Assembly: GCA_003344405.1 (NCBI GenBank)
Contig: NOWV01000021.1
Location: forward strand, 248,001-312,000
Length of the DNA stretch: 64,000 nucleotides
Direction: 5' to 3'
Origin: Trichoplax sp. H2
Taxonomy: Eukaryota > Placozoa > Uniplacotomia > Trichoplacea
Part shown: one piece after another, positions 52,501 through 64,000 of the stretch
How positions within the stretch are numbered: the first letter of the stretch is position 1
Layout: every line of letters starts with the position of its first letter
Position numbers and translations under genes: made by a program
Notes under the pieces: generated by a model
Databases searched by the model: none
Told to the model about the DNA's origin: nothing
Seen by the model: the letters and a program-made list of their open reading frames with translations, nothing else

Positions 52501-54846
52501 CCTGCTTGATAGTTGCCTGACGATCTTCCTCTTGCTATTGGCGATACAAAATACATAAACATCAATATTAACTCTCTAAATGGATATAATCAACAATAAA
52601 CATAATATCATAGCAACCTCTAACAATCCCATTCCGAATATTAATGACATAAAATAGGCAAATGAAATGCTTACTATATTTAAATGAATTGAATACATTG
52701 AAACTAATTGAACTATAAAGAGGTTATTTTATTTCATTTCCAATGCCACATATATTCCACTACTATTTTGTTAGCCCACTCCCAACTCCAAAATCAACAG
52801 TAATGATTACCGTAATATGAATATAAATTGTACGTACTGTATATTCTTATATATTAAATTAGAGATTGCGGTAAACAGTACAGTTAGTATAGCATGGGAA
52901 AAATTCTGTAATTGCCATCAGGTGTATTCAAAAATAAAATGATTTCTTGAATGTAAAAATTAGTTCCGCTGTAAACGATGATTACAATATATGAATGAAT
53001 ATTAAAAATTCTGTCATTTAACTTCCGACCTTCATCTTTTTCATTCGAATCTGTAAATGAAGATATTCTTTTGGTGGCTTATTATCAATATCGGCTTTCA
53101 TCCGTCGAACCTATAAACCGCATATAATCCAGAAATGTAAATTCTATCGAAATCAAAAATTAATTTTACAAGTGGATCATATATTAAACTATTGTAATAT
53201 AGCAATAAAAAATTTTCCGAACAATAGTTTCACAACATAATCGAAACGAACAGAAACAAAATAATTAAATGAAAATTTAATTTTGGTTTTGTTTTTTCGC
53301 TGCCATAAACATCATAGAAATTTATAAGACAGGAAAATAATATTAGACTGCAAGAATTGGAACACGATATTATAGCCTAGAATAATGTCAAATCCATAAT
53401 TAAATGTAGCATCATGCTATAACCATCAGTCGCGGTATAATGAACATCATTTCACTTTTCTGCTCTCTCATACATGTATAGATATGATCGTTATTGTAAA
53501 ATGCATTATCAAATTGGTCACCAAAAACTTCCCATAAGTAAAATAAAATATATAAACGTTGATAGAAAGGCCAGTAAATAATCAATAACGCTAGTTTAAT
53601 TCCCTTAATCTAGCTGCTAATAAGTAGAATCTTTTAACTTTTTCTTACATGTACACCAATATTTAATATTAATCATTCGCAAATCTAAATTATTGTCAGT
53701 CTGATGATTCAAATATTAATTACTTTGATGGCATTATTCAAGAACTTGAAGAAAGGTCTAATAAAGAACTATTTCAATCTCAAAACCTTACGTATATGTC
53801 AGTACTCTTGCTGATTAGCTAACGATGGAGAAGCTTTAATCAATCTTGCACTAATATTAACTTCAAATATTGGATCTACTGAATAACGGATTATGTTAAA
53901 ACTGATATCTCTCAGAATAGTCTAATACAAGTCTCTTCAATAAGCTAATGCTGAGTTTATACAGCATTTCCACAGAGTATCATAGATACAGAACAAGATT
54001 TTACAACTTGTCCTGCATTATCTATTAATTCATAAATTGTTTTAAGCTGTAGATATTTCCTTAAATCAGACTGTTATTATCATAACTTTGTATTTAGATA
54101 GCTCGATTATTCAGTCTAACTTGTTTTGAAGCGAGATGGATCTTCATACTATATTCGCTATGATAAGATATTTAACTAAATGATTAAATGTAATTCAATA
54201 GAATATCTGCTATATTATATACTCCCTGACTCTTTCGTCGTAATTACTATACTTTACTAATAAACGTACTACTCATCCTCGTTTTAAATTAAAAATAAAG
54301 ATAGTACAGAATTAATCGGTAATTTTAGTAATATGCGTATGATATTCTACTTTAATTGATTTTAGTTACAGCAATTGATCTAGATATAGTAAGGATACAG
54401 GTTTATGATCATGAGTTAAATTTAATAGATAAAGGCTGTGGAATTGAATGAATATCGGTTTTCATCCTATTAACAGCATTAGGAACCTCATCTAGTGACT
54501 ATTCATTAATAAGAAAATATTCTACGTATCTTATGTCAGTAGTTAACAGACAATATTTAGATATCCGTAACTCGTAAGTTAACATTTAATGGGTTTTTTA
54601 TTTGCATATTTATGAAAAAGTACGTTGTTATTTTCCAGTTAGTTTTCGGATTCAAACTAAAGTAGTAATATGGAAAGATGCTAATTTTCTCAAGCTTTCA
54701 ACAATTTTTAATTTCTTCTCGGCAATAGAAAATGTCTAGAATCTTAGTTTGCTTACTTTCTTCATATGTAAATCATATGCACGATCTTCCCATCGCTTCT
54801 GCAATAACTTGCTTGAAGGCACGAAGCTGGGTGTTGATTGTGGCAT
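46501..54846 (-). CDS. CFAP97/Hemingway domain - Asn/Gln/Asp-rich repeat - annexin fusion protein
   Basis: Seventeen minus-strand exons read as one frame, about 1002 aa: 54757-54846, 53030-53110, 52416-52534, 51586-51640, 51157-51210, 50791-50874, 50383-50460, 48698-50215, 48507-48579, 48245-48339, 48058-48171, 47871-47927, 47622-47735, 47421-47489, 47100-47201, 46806-46991, 46501-46620. Residues 31-150 resemble CFAP97: KPPKEYLHL, ENRILLAKMSHIMSRRGQVD then NWN, and INQENQALLGKL. Residues about 394-593 are a six-residue repeat of the ENQDQx type, flanked by acidic and His/Ser-rich stretches. Residues 694-1002 are four annexin repeats, for example FDPDDDAKILYHAF, DTIVDLLGERRRDQRIQISK and GSGNRASVMIEIVCSRT. 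The repeat exon leaves by a GTAAAG donor at 48697, just before a stop at 48686-48688, and the annexin exon has no usable Met. By inference it links an axoneme-type module to a membrane-binding core. Two separate genes is the alternative. Confidence 0.85.
49000..49595 (-). repeat. Coding 18-bp tandem repeat (ENQDQx hexapeptide) with 126-bp higher-order duplication
   Basis: Within exon 8 of the CFAP97-annexin gene, about 33 units of an 18-base repeat encode variants of a six-residue Asn/Gln/Asp/Glu motif. Blocks 49203-49328 and 49329-49454 are almost identical copies of a seven-unit (126-base) stretch, so expansion continues at two scales. Antisense open frames (48946-49215 and 48962-49252 plus) exist only because of the repeat. 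Confidence 0.9.
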
Positions 54847-55950
54847 ATTTCCAAATTAGAATCCAATGTAATAAGGTTTAATAATTAATTTTGGTATCTT
54901 CTCTTATTGCTATAGCTTGATGGCTATAGCTTAATTGCTACTACGATGTATTCGAATACGCTCGACGATTTGGAATTGATTTTACTATAGTTAAAGATAG
55001 TAGTTTAAGAAGATAAGATTAGAGTTATAATTACATCGGTCGTTGCATCAAAAAAATTAATCCATCCAGCACAGCTATTTGTAAAAATTAAAATATATCA
55101 ATTGATCAAGTCATTTGCATTAGCAATCTAACAGACAATCATTATTAACTTCAAATGGAATTCTAATTCATATCCAAAACTGATTAATTCAGGATTGATT
55201 TGCAGTAATTATAACTTTAAATCATCATTTCCATATTTAATATAACTTGGCTATCGGTTGATAAAGGTTGCTATGGGAATATCGTCTTCAGCAATAGAGC
55301 AAGCTTACTAATGTAACAATTTCTATCGAAAGCCAGCCTTTCCTAACATTAGCTAAGTTAAAATTTAACCAAATAGATGATATAACCGGTTCAACTTGAT
55401 ATTGCTTCGCTATTTAGCTTACCTTTAGACCTATCGTTTGCCAATTATTTCGATTGAGTTATAATGAGCTACCGACGGCCGTTCCCCAATTTGTCTAAAC
55501 TAAGTATCACACCGTTTTGTGTACATCTTCTAAATTGATTAACAGTAAGGGTCAATTGTATGACTCATTAGGTTATAGATTGGCCATAGACTTGATTCGA
55601 TAAGCTGCTGAGCTACTTTTTCCCAATACTAATAAGCATACCCAACCAGATCTTTCTACTTGTCATCAATCGACGTCAGGACACATTGTTCCGGGTAACC
55701 TAGCAACCGTGAACAGCGTTGCGATCGACAACGGAGCCATAACCAATATTAATAGGTACAATGGTTTCCTTACGTCTTAACATGAATGTGAATTCTTTAA
55801 TAGAGTAAACAAACCTATTAATTCGATTATCTCATATAATCATTCCGTCTTTATTACTCGAATATAGGGACAATATCAGTTATTAGCCTTTTGGTATCGT
55901 CATGCTTCCAATGATGATATTATAAATATTGTAAATGCTCGTAGAGAGAG
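54847..55950. promoter_or_regulatory. Presumed upstream region of the CFAP97-annexin gene
   Basis: AT-rich DNA upstream of the first coding exon on the minus strand. A short direct repeat, (C/T)TTGATGGCTATAGCTTAATTGCT-like, lies near 54905-54945. No defined promoter element is recognised. Confidence 0.3.
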
Positions 55951-55959
55951 GAACTTATA

Positions 55960-56910
55960 TTAATAAGTATTAACCGGAATGAAATTTACAGGAATATCCA
56001 AACAAAATTAAAGCGATAACTATACTATACTATCTTGGAATTATACTGTAGTTACACAGGCAACAGTACAGGACAGACTAAATTGTATGTCAGACATTGT
56101 GTTAATTGTAAGCAGGGTTTCGATTTTCAAGATTAGCGAAAATGTATTACAGTATTTTGAACATGTAAAAAGATGCATAGATATACTATACTATTAATAT
56201 ACCATAGCAGTACAACGTCTTTCACTTAAATCGCACTTAAAATACCACATTATATATAATAAAAATTTTATTTTCTATGCTAGCTAGAATGAAACTTACA
56301 ATAATATTACAGTATAATAATCAATTACAGTAATAAGCCAAATTGGATGCACTATACTATTGTCTTATACTAACCTTATTAATTAATAGAAAAGGATAGA
56401 TATACCATACCAGCGTTTTATACTGTAACTACTGTATACAGAATGTTTTGACTAAGTTACTCAAGAAGAAATAATGTATCAAAGTATTTTAAAAATTTTA
56501 CATTCAATGTTAGCTGAAATCGAAACTATTTGGAATGATAAGATTGCAAATGAAAGGTGTACCACATAATCATTTAGTTACACGATATTTTACACTGCTG
56601 TGCGGTTCGAACAAATTGTATATAAATGTTGTTATTATTTATTGTATAAATTCTAGTTTGCAACATTAGCTGGAATGGAACGTACCGGGATAATCTAACA
56701 ATAATAATAGAAAATTAGATATCTTATACTGTACCACCGTCCAGTTATATTGTATCTGCGCGCATTCTTACTAAACTCTATATAAAGTGCCATGGCATAT
56801 TATGTAATTATTTACTATCGATATTCTATTACACTATTAGTTGGTATGAAACTTCTCTAAATATCCCAGCAAATAGTGAAAAAAATAATCTGACTGAATT
56901 ATATCCGAAA
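55960..56910. repeat. Diverged tandem array, about five units of ~160-320 bp
   Basis: A phrase like (A/T)TAGCTGGAATGAAAC recurs near 55970, 56280, 56508, 56668 and 56838. Several copies are followed by a TATACTATACTAT or TTATACTGTA block and preceded by an ATTTT(C)TATGC- or ATATTCTATTAC-like block. Copies are strongly diverged and spacing is uneven, so this is an old array. Confidence 0.5.
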
Positions 56911-57001
56911 TATTCACATTGATATTAATTGTAGGATAAAAATTTTAATAAGCAGCTTATATAGCACAATTGCAATTATGCTAATAACAACTATGATGTT
57001 A

Positions 57002-57309
57002 CTCTTACAGAAGTGAAACATGCCAAAGGTTGCATCAACTCGACTTCATTCGCATACGATCATATTAAACCATGTATCATTTTTTTAAAATCACATTTAG
57101 TCACTGAAATGTGCAAACGAGTTAGCGAGGGAATTAATCCTTATCTATTTATTAAGACCATATGCATCTACATTATTGCTAAAGTTAAATCCAATATAGA
57201 GAAATATGAGTGGAAATTATACAATGCTTATCAGCAATATCAGAATTTCGGACGCTTATTGAACGTTAACTCACTTTTCAAAGGTATAGCTTTCAAAGAC
57301 AAGAGGTAA
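57002..57309 (+). CDS. Possible isolated exon or small hypothetical ORF
   Basis: An open frame of about 98 codons from Met at 57013, preceded by a polypyrimidine-type acceptor (ACTCTTACAG, ending at 57010) and ending KDKR just at AAGAG|GTAATG, which serves as both donor and in-frame TAA. It is Lys-rich and predicted mostly helical (TICIYIIAKVKSNIEKYEWK). I do not recognise the family and found no partner exons on the plus strand. It may be a single short gene, an exon of an unrecognised gene, or chance. Confidence 0.25.
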
Positions 57310-58311
57310 TGTCCAACTTATTTTAAGTCGATTAGATCATTCTTTCTAAGTCATTTATATTTATACATCAAATAATTTGAAGTTTCTAGCTATAGACAAT
57401 ATTGCACACGTTCAGTTCGCTCAGACATAGCAGTATTATATTCATGCAATTAATACTTAGCAATGTTATAACACTTGAAATACGAATGATAATTCTAAAT
57501 TGGAAAATGCATGGGAGGATATCTCACGATAATGTTATAATTTCACAGATTATGTAGGAAAAATCAAAGGCAACATGCACAACTGTATTGTAGCAGGAAG
57601 TTTCTTAGCTTTATACAAATGAATATATTGCTAATCTAAACACTTTATCTGCTAGCATTTTTGGCGAACGATTAAGAGGTATGCAAACATTGCTATAGAA
57701 AACTATTTAGTAGCGATTTAAAATCTACCATGAAGCATAAGCTCGGCAAAATTTTCTTTCTCAAACTATAATAAACGAGATTTTTATCAATTTAAATCAA
57801 ACAGATTTTCAAATACTAAATTATTTTTCTTGCAGTAGCCATTAAGATCGAAAGAGCTAAAATAAAATTGGATTGATTTGACGAACAAAATCGATCTTTA
57901 TTTAAAAGTTTCGATGATAAACCGTCTTAAATAAGTCATATATATATATGTTACGATAAATTTTAGAAATTTACAAATATTTGTGAATCATCCCAAATCA
58001 TAGGATTTACTAAACATTCGAATTTCTCATGAATGAGGGAAAAATCTTATGAATAAGTTGATAGTCCTCAGAAATCTTGAGCATCTTAATTATCGTAATA
58101 TATATTTTATATACACATTATTTCCAAAAGAATTATCTTAACAAGACCCAATTCTTTAAGAATTAAGGAAATAAGATTGTTATGATATCAATTAACCATA
58201 GTCAACATATTTATTAACCGAACATGCAAATATGACGAAAGTAATACAATTATAAATTACAGCAAGCAAAACACCTCTTAATTCATATTCTAGTTAAATA
58301 TAGGGATAACA

Positions 58312-61300
58312 TTAATTACACCATGAAGCATCGTCTTTACACTTCAACATAAACCATTTTTGCATCAGGATATCGTTCGGTAAAGTATTGTAGTCGATGC
58401 TATCATCATTGGCTTTATCTTGCGTCTAGGAAAGAAAGCCAAAACATTTTAACAATATGCTACAGCAATACCGTTATCAACACTGTTATCGCTTAGATAG
58501 CACTTAATCATTGAAAAATAAGGATATCAACGTCAGTAGACAGGCTAGGTTTTATCCCATGCTTGGTATTAACTACATTGTCTTACTTAGAGTTTAGCTC
58601 GATACCCTAACCATATAATGTTGATATCTGTAATGAAAAGTTTATAAACTCACCAACGGCCTAGGAAATACTCGTCTAAAGTTTCGTCTATGAACATGTT
58701 CTAGGAATGCATCGTAAAGGAATTCCGTTTGATGTTGTTGACGACATTGTAAACAAATTTGGCATTTCTAAATTTAACAAGGCGTAAATATATCTGTCGT
58801 CAGCATACTCATCCTTCAAAAATCTAAGTTCATATTTCCTCAAGTAGTTTTTTTCATCTGTATTAGGATAGTACCGATTTCACTAATGGGCATATTTTAA
58901 GATGAGCACTTACATCACTTTTACAAGCTGAACAATCGGCACCAGAGCAAATATCATAACCAACTTGAACGTCACGATAGCAGATTTTCATTATTTCTTC
59001 ATCGGGTGAACTAATTTAATGATTACATTTAGAAAGCGAATTAAAATGCAATATAATTATAAAATAGTAATTCCATGCCTACAATACATTGATATTGAGG
59101 AATTACTGCATTATAAAGTGAAATTATTGATTTACGCGGGATACTAAATAAAGATCAATGTACCTTTGGACAACAGTTCGAGGAGTAAGAGATGCTACAC
59201 CAATTAGACTAAGGAGATTATACATAACTTGTTCATATAGTAGCTTATTTGGTGGATGAACAGCAGATGATAAGTTCGGCGACATATTTACCTGTTAATA
59301 ACATTATGACGTTTCTGTAAGTATCACTATTGAGAGTATTTAAATAGACGTGAAATTTATAGAGATTACCTCCATTAACCAGACATTCATCTTGCTATCT
59401 ACTACGAAATCGAATCGAACCATTTCGAAAAAATTTCTGAAGGCAGAATGAGAAAATAATACTTCAATTGCAATATATATATAACTTTCTTCATAAGGTA
59501 CTAAACGCAGTGCATATACTATTTTTCTGAAAAAATTATCGTAGCTATCAGAAATAATACCAAGCAAGCATTTTTATTTTATAAATCATGATTTATTACA
59601 ATGCATTATCTGTTGATTAGTATCATATAAACCTAACAGCTGCTGTTACCTTGTACTTTTATATCTTCTGGTCGTCGCTAGTATCTCAGCTTTCTTATTC
59701 AAATAAACCTAATTCATTGGTAATAACCCAAATAAAACTAGATCAAGCATTCATCTCATAATGAATAATAAATTTCATAAACGCTAACAAATATGCTAAA
59801 CTTGAAATATGAAAGTATGCATCACATAAGATTAATTCTTCACTAGTGGTGATTTTAATAAAATTTGAAATTTGAAGTAAATTTACAAAAAATTTAAAAT
59901 AAATTATAGCTGCTGTCACATCTGCATTACCTGAACGATAGCCTCATTAATATCTGCCCAAAGTTTCTTATAATTAAAGCCTTAATTTATCGAAATAGGT
60001 TACCATAGTTATTGAAGTATTACAAAATATTGGTCTTATCTGTTACAGTAAAACACATAAGCTAGAACATCCAATGATAGCATTTAATTAATTAAAACTA
60101 TCTACCTTTCCGTCTTAAAAATGCATTCAACGACTGTTTGTGACTAAATTGCCCATCACTGTACATCTTCTTGAGTGAAGGAATCTGAAAAACGCTACTA
60201 ATTAGTAAAGTTAAATCTTCGTTCTATTTCATAGTAACGAATACACACTTGTATTACGCATATATCAGTAGCAAACATAATATAATCTATCATTTCTTCA
60301 ATACACTGCTTGTCCAGTTCATATACTGTACAAACTAACCTCCCATGTAGGAGTATAATCATCAGCCACAACATATTGCCGTGTATTAGTTACATCAAGA
60401 GGGAGGTAGTCTTTTGGACAAAATCTACGATCAAAAGCGACCATGAATTATTTCATAGAGTAAATAATTTTACTTTAAATTTAATATTTTAAACGCAAGT
60501 AATAAATTGACTTCAAAACTGCTTTCGTGTTGCAAATAGCCATACAAAGTTGATTGACTTTATTCGTATTTTCATTTGTTAATGCTAACCGAAGTAAAGC
60601 TTCTTCATCATAAACATATACTCGTAATGGAGACACAGATGTCATAACTGTATAGATTCCTATGTCAAATTTTCTTTTTATCGTTCGAGATAATAGAAAG
60701 GATAAAATTAAAGTGTTAGCGGTAAACATCATCGGTGCGCTTTCAGATATCATTTATATCATTGTATCTGATCACCTTCCATCAATTAGTAAAGGATCCA
60801 TAACGTATTCTTGGACGAAAACTTTTTTCGACTTTGATGACAGATCCATTTCTGTTTATATATATATATTATACATATAAAAATATTGGATTTATGTGAT
60901 TTGCATGAAAGTATTCGCACTGTCTCAGGCATATAAACGGCTAGTATACGAGTATAATACTCTAAATCGTATGTATATTATCAACTAAAAAGAAATTTAC
61001 TTACAAGGATCATATCTACATCTACACAAATTTTTTGAACAAAAGTGTTTGCAACTGATACTCACCTTCAATCTTACGAATGAAAATTCCGCGATGAGCA
61101 TTACTTTTTTGAACATATAACTGATTAGGTTTCAATTTAGCCTATGGCGATAATAATCACAATTAATACGGAATAATTGATTATTAACCCATACGTTTAG
61201 GCTCCTAAAATATGTAATGTATTTTAAAAATAGGTACGAACATCTCTTAATAGCTTTTCTTTATCTTCTGGAATCTTGTAAGCTTTCGGTGTAAAAGAAA

Positions 61301-62019
61301 ATCCGCTTGTGGCTAGAGAAGCTTTATTTGTTATGAACCCTGAGCCAGGAAATTTGTTAACCTTAAAAATACGAGAATCGATTATAATTTTGTGTAAAAT
61401 GGATCCAAAACTCAAGTGCTGCTTTACAGCCATATCTAAATTTCACAGTATAAGCAAACCTTTTGATGAGGCTTCATTTGTCGTATCATGTTGTAAACCT
61501 TCGTTTCGGTGAATGGATACTCATGCGACCATAAAACATCCCATTTTTGTGGAAAGTCCTTTTTCATAACATAACCAACACGTTCGAAGACTTTTATAGG
61601 ATGATCTAGATATCCTTTCTCGATCTTATAATAAAAGTAAAAATTCTACGCTGAAATCTGTTGTTATACTGCACTATCAGGTTCATATTTATTTGTCAAA
61701 CACGCTACTTATAATTATTTATTAATTTAAAATTGCAAGCGAAGATATTAAAATGAAACGATAGCAAAAAAATAATTAATTGATTGATATTAAATATTTA
61801 TAAACAAACGTCTTTTGCATGAAACCAAACCACGGGAGCAGTTTTTTTCTTTTCTTGAACGACAGCATCGCCAACTCTTTCATTAACTGTTTTGATAGTT
61901 TGTTCTCTTAGCTGACCAACTAAATATCTTAATTCAAAGATATTGACTGTCATGACAGTGACGCCGATCAACAGCAGCAAGACGACAGCACGGTTATATC
62001 TCATTGACATGCTGAACAT
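58312..62019 (-). CDS. Membrane-anchored tubulin-tyrosine-ligase-like (TTL domain) protein
   Basis: ATP-grasp amino-acid ligase family. Fourteen exons (minus): 61810-62019, 61460-61624, 61242-61361, 61066-61141, 60776-60851, 60590-60673, 60340-60424, 60106-60184, 59931-59980, about 59370-59526, 59164-59291, 58914-59010, 58654-58767, 58312-58425; about 520 aa. Only the junction near 59980/59526 is unsure; a GTGACA donor at 59919 would fix phase. Residues about 11-28 (AVVLLLLIGVTVMTVNIF) form one hydrophobic segment after basic residues, a signal anchor. TTL blocks: WDVLWSHEYPF, VNKFPGSGFITNKASLATS, LYVQKSNAHRGIFIRK (nucleotide Lys), FVQEYVMDPLLIDGRKFDIG, RVYVYDEEALLRFCPKDY and MNVWLMEVNMSPNLSSAV with the metal-binding Glu and Asn. 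The tail has about nine Cys (DICSGADCSACKSDKCQICL). Topology suggests a luminal or extracellular catalytic domain; the substrate is unknown and need not be tubulin. Confidence 0.88.
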
Positions 62020-62450
62020 AGATAGATTTCTGCTACTACATATCTACAAATGATGAGGGAAAAATTATTTTAATATGCAAATAACGTCAAAATTAGCTGT
62101 ATTAATTATTTAGTTTGAATAATCTCTTAATTTATAATTTACAAAGGGTTATTTTTATGCAGATAACTGGAACAGATCAGTTAATGTGCAAGCTTACAGA
62201 AAAAGATTGATCAAAATTTCTCGACCGTATCATGAGCACTGAGGAGATTACTTGATTTAAAAATGATAGTCAAGTAATCGATTGTTTGACTAGAACTACG
62301 TACTTTATTTTTAGAAGTTAAACAACTGTAGAAGCCTCTTGTAATATATAATGCTCATCTATGTTATCAACCAAACAATTGAAATAGAAGATAATTGACG
62401 ATACCAAATACAATAATTTTACACAGCACTTTCTGGTGAAATATCCGATA
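62020..62450. promoter_or_regulatory. Presumed upstream region of the TTL-like gene
   Basis: AT-rich sequence directly upstream of the TTL-like start codon on the minus strand. No element can be defined; assigned by position. Confidence 0.3.
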
Positions 62451-63143
62451 TTCGATAGGTTGCTGTAATGAAGCTTTGTTCCTATTTCCATCGATACAGT
62501 ACTAGTTCATCTATTATTATTATAGTTAAGTATCGGGAATCACTATTATGTTTCTTTAATTAAAGTGTAACAAGAGCAAATCGCTTGAACTAAAACCTAA
62601 ATGCCAAAATGAAATCTTTTGCAATTAGAATTCACTACCTGCCTTTTACTAACTATGAATTCATTGCAGTAAATGATCGATGTGTACTATATTGCAATGT
62701 TTTTGCAATGCACGTGAAAGAATTATTGTACTCGTATGCAATGACTACATCATATAAACAAAGCAAGGAGCAGGAGTTTCTTAACGCTTTAATAGGGATT
62801 CGATAGGTTACTATAATGAAGCTTTGTTCCTATTTCCATCGATACAGTGCTAATTCATCTATTATAGAGTTTAGTATCGGGAATCACTTTTATGTTTCTT
62901 TAATTAAAGTGCAATAAGAGCAAATCGCTTGAACTAAAACCTAAATGCCAAAATGAAATCGTTTGCAATTAAAATTCACTACCTGCCTTTTACTAACTAT
63001 AAATTCATTGCGGTAAATGATTGATGTGTACTATATTGCAATGTTTTTGCAATGCACGTGAAAGAATTATTGTACTCGTATGCAATGACTACATCATATA
63101 AACAAAGCAGGGAGCAGGAGTTTCTTAATGCTTTAATAGGGAT
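62451..63143. repeat. Tandem duplication, two copies of ~345 bp
   Basis: Copy 1 is 62451-62798 and copy 2 is 62799-63143. Both start TTCGATAGGTT and contain GAAGCTTTGTTCCTATTTCC and CTTGAACTAAAACCTAAATG. Identity is very high, with a few substitutions and a small deletion. A 65-codon frame in copy 1 (62609-62806) is broken by a TGA in copy 2, so it is not conserved as protein. It looks like a recent non-coding duplication. Confidence 0.92.
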
Positions 63144-64000
63144 CGTTTATCAATTTTAGCCACCAATATAACAATTAAATTAAGTCATGACGCACAATTC
63201 TCATTTATAATTAATTAAAAATGAGCGAAAAGGATAAAGATCCAATGTAATGGAGTAGATATCAAAAGTGATGTCTACCCCGACAACCCAATGTCCAGAT
63301 GAAATCCGATAAAGTACTACCCATTCAAAATGTATTAACGGTTAAATACTTTGTCATTCCCTATACAGTACTTATGCACTTTACTTTATGTACGCATTAT
63401 CTAAAATAATTCTGTGATAACCCGTAATGAATGAATAATTCCAAGCAAAATGTACCGTCAAAATCGTGCGGTATTATATAATACCGCGAATATCGATTTG
63501 ACAACTATCCAATCCTCGAATACCGCTAGCAAACTTAACCACATTCGTATATTCCTGTATCAGGACTATCACTACACGTCTATTCCTTGCAAATAAGAGG
63601 TGCTCCGCTATCCCAATACTATATCGTTTTTTTGACTGAATCATATTCATGTCTCATGCCTACGTTAGATCCCATCAGGCCATCATCGCTCTCATTTATT
63701 CTACAGGATAGGCGATCGTAAGTTTACTACTTTCTGATATCAATAGCGTTGAATGCGTACAAATAAAGTATAACTCACATCGTTATTGTATTCTCACTCT
63801 ACAAATTTCGCCGAATCCATCCTTAAGTTCAGAATAAGCTCTACCGTCATTGATAACAAGGATAGATTGTATGCTAAGCTATTCCACAGTTCTGATAGAC
63901 AAATAAAGACAGTACGCCTCTAACGAGCGGGTGTTCGACTAGTTACCGTCATATCTAATTGGCTATACAGTCATTCTATTTACAGTTGCCTATTCGTATC
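63144..64000. other. Right-edge region without recognised features
   Basis: 857 bases. No open frame with family resemblance, RNA gene or strong repeat is visible on either strand. It could be intronic to a gene beyond the edge. Confidence 0.35.

Noticed and set aside
1-64000. Autonomous transposons or retroelements
   Set aside because: No reverse transcriptase, integrase or transposase motif was seen in any frame; only short non-coding repeats were found.
1-64000. tRNA or rRNA genes
   Set aside because: Scanning by eye for B-box-like GGTTCGAATCC and conserved rRNA blocks gave no credible candidate; a covariance-model scan would be needed to exclude them.

Overview
This 64 kb window is animal nuclear DNA. 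It is AT-rich and gene-dense (about ten genes), and its genes are cut into many short exons by mostly small GT-AG introns. The protein set is metazoan: a CARD protein, two membrane progestin receptor-like PAQR proteins, otubain, exocyst Sec10, mitochondrial ABCB10 and PNPT1. Intron-rich compact genes at this AT content suggest an early-branching animal such as a placozoan (Trichoplax-like). That is inference; no species marker was seen.

Layout, left to right. (1) ABCB10-like mitochondrial ABC transporter, minus strand, cut by the left edge. (2) About 2.5 kb of intergenic DNA with a degenerate tandem repeat. (3) SRBD1/Tex-like S1 RNA-binding protein, plus strand, 19 exons, converging on (4) PNPT1-like mitochondrial polynucleotide phosphorylase, minus strand. 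(5) A repeat-rich gap with a long hairpin and a tandem duplication. (6) An ankyrin-repeat protein ending in a CARD-like domain, minus strand. (7) A GTACA-repeat gap, then OTUB1-like deubiquitinase, plus strand, three exons with the catalytic triad intact. (8) Two tandem PAQR receptor genes, minus strand. (9) A 3 kb repeat-bearing gap, then EXOC5/Sec10, plus strand, 20 exons, 703 aa. (10) A 17-exon minus-strand gene that reads as one frame: N-terminal CFAP97/Hemingway domain, a long Asn/Gln/Asp/Glu hexapeptide-repeat region, then a four-repeat annexin core. (11) A 3.5 kb gap with a diverged repeat array. (12) A tubulin-tyrosine-ligase-like (TTL domain) protein with an N-terminal membrane anchor and a cysteine-rich tail, minus strand. 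(13) A right flank with a 348-bp tandem duplication.

Most genes are unrelated housekeeping genes. The links worth noting are the convergent SRBD1/PNPT1 pair (both carry S1 RNA-binding domains) and the tandem PAQR pair. The most unusual object is the CFAP97-annexin fusion: every splice junction keeps phase, and the annexin part has no start codon of its own. It would join an axoneme-associated module to a membrane-binding module. Exon boundaries below were read by eye from splice sites, reading-frame continuity and remembered family sequences, not from transcripts.
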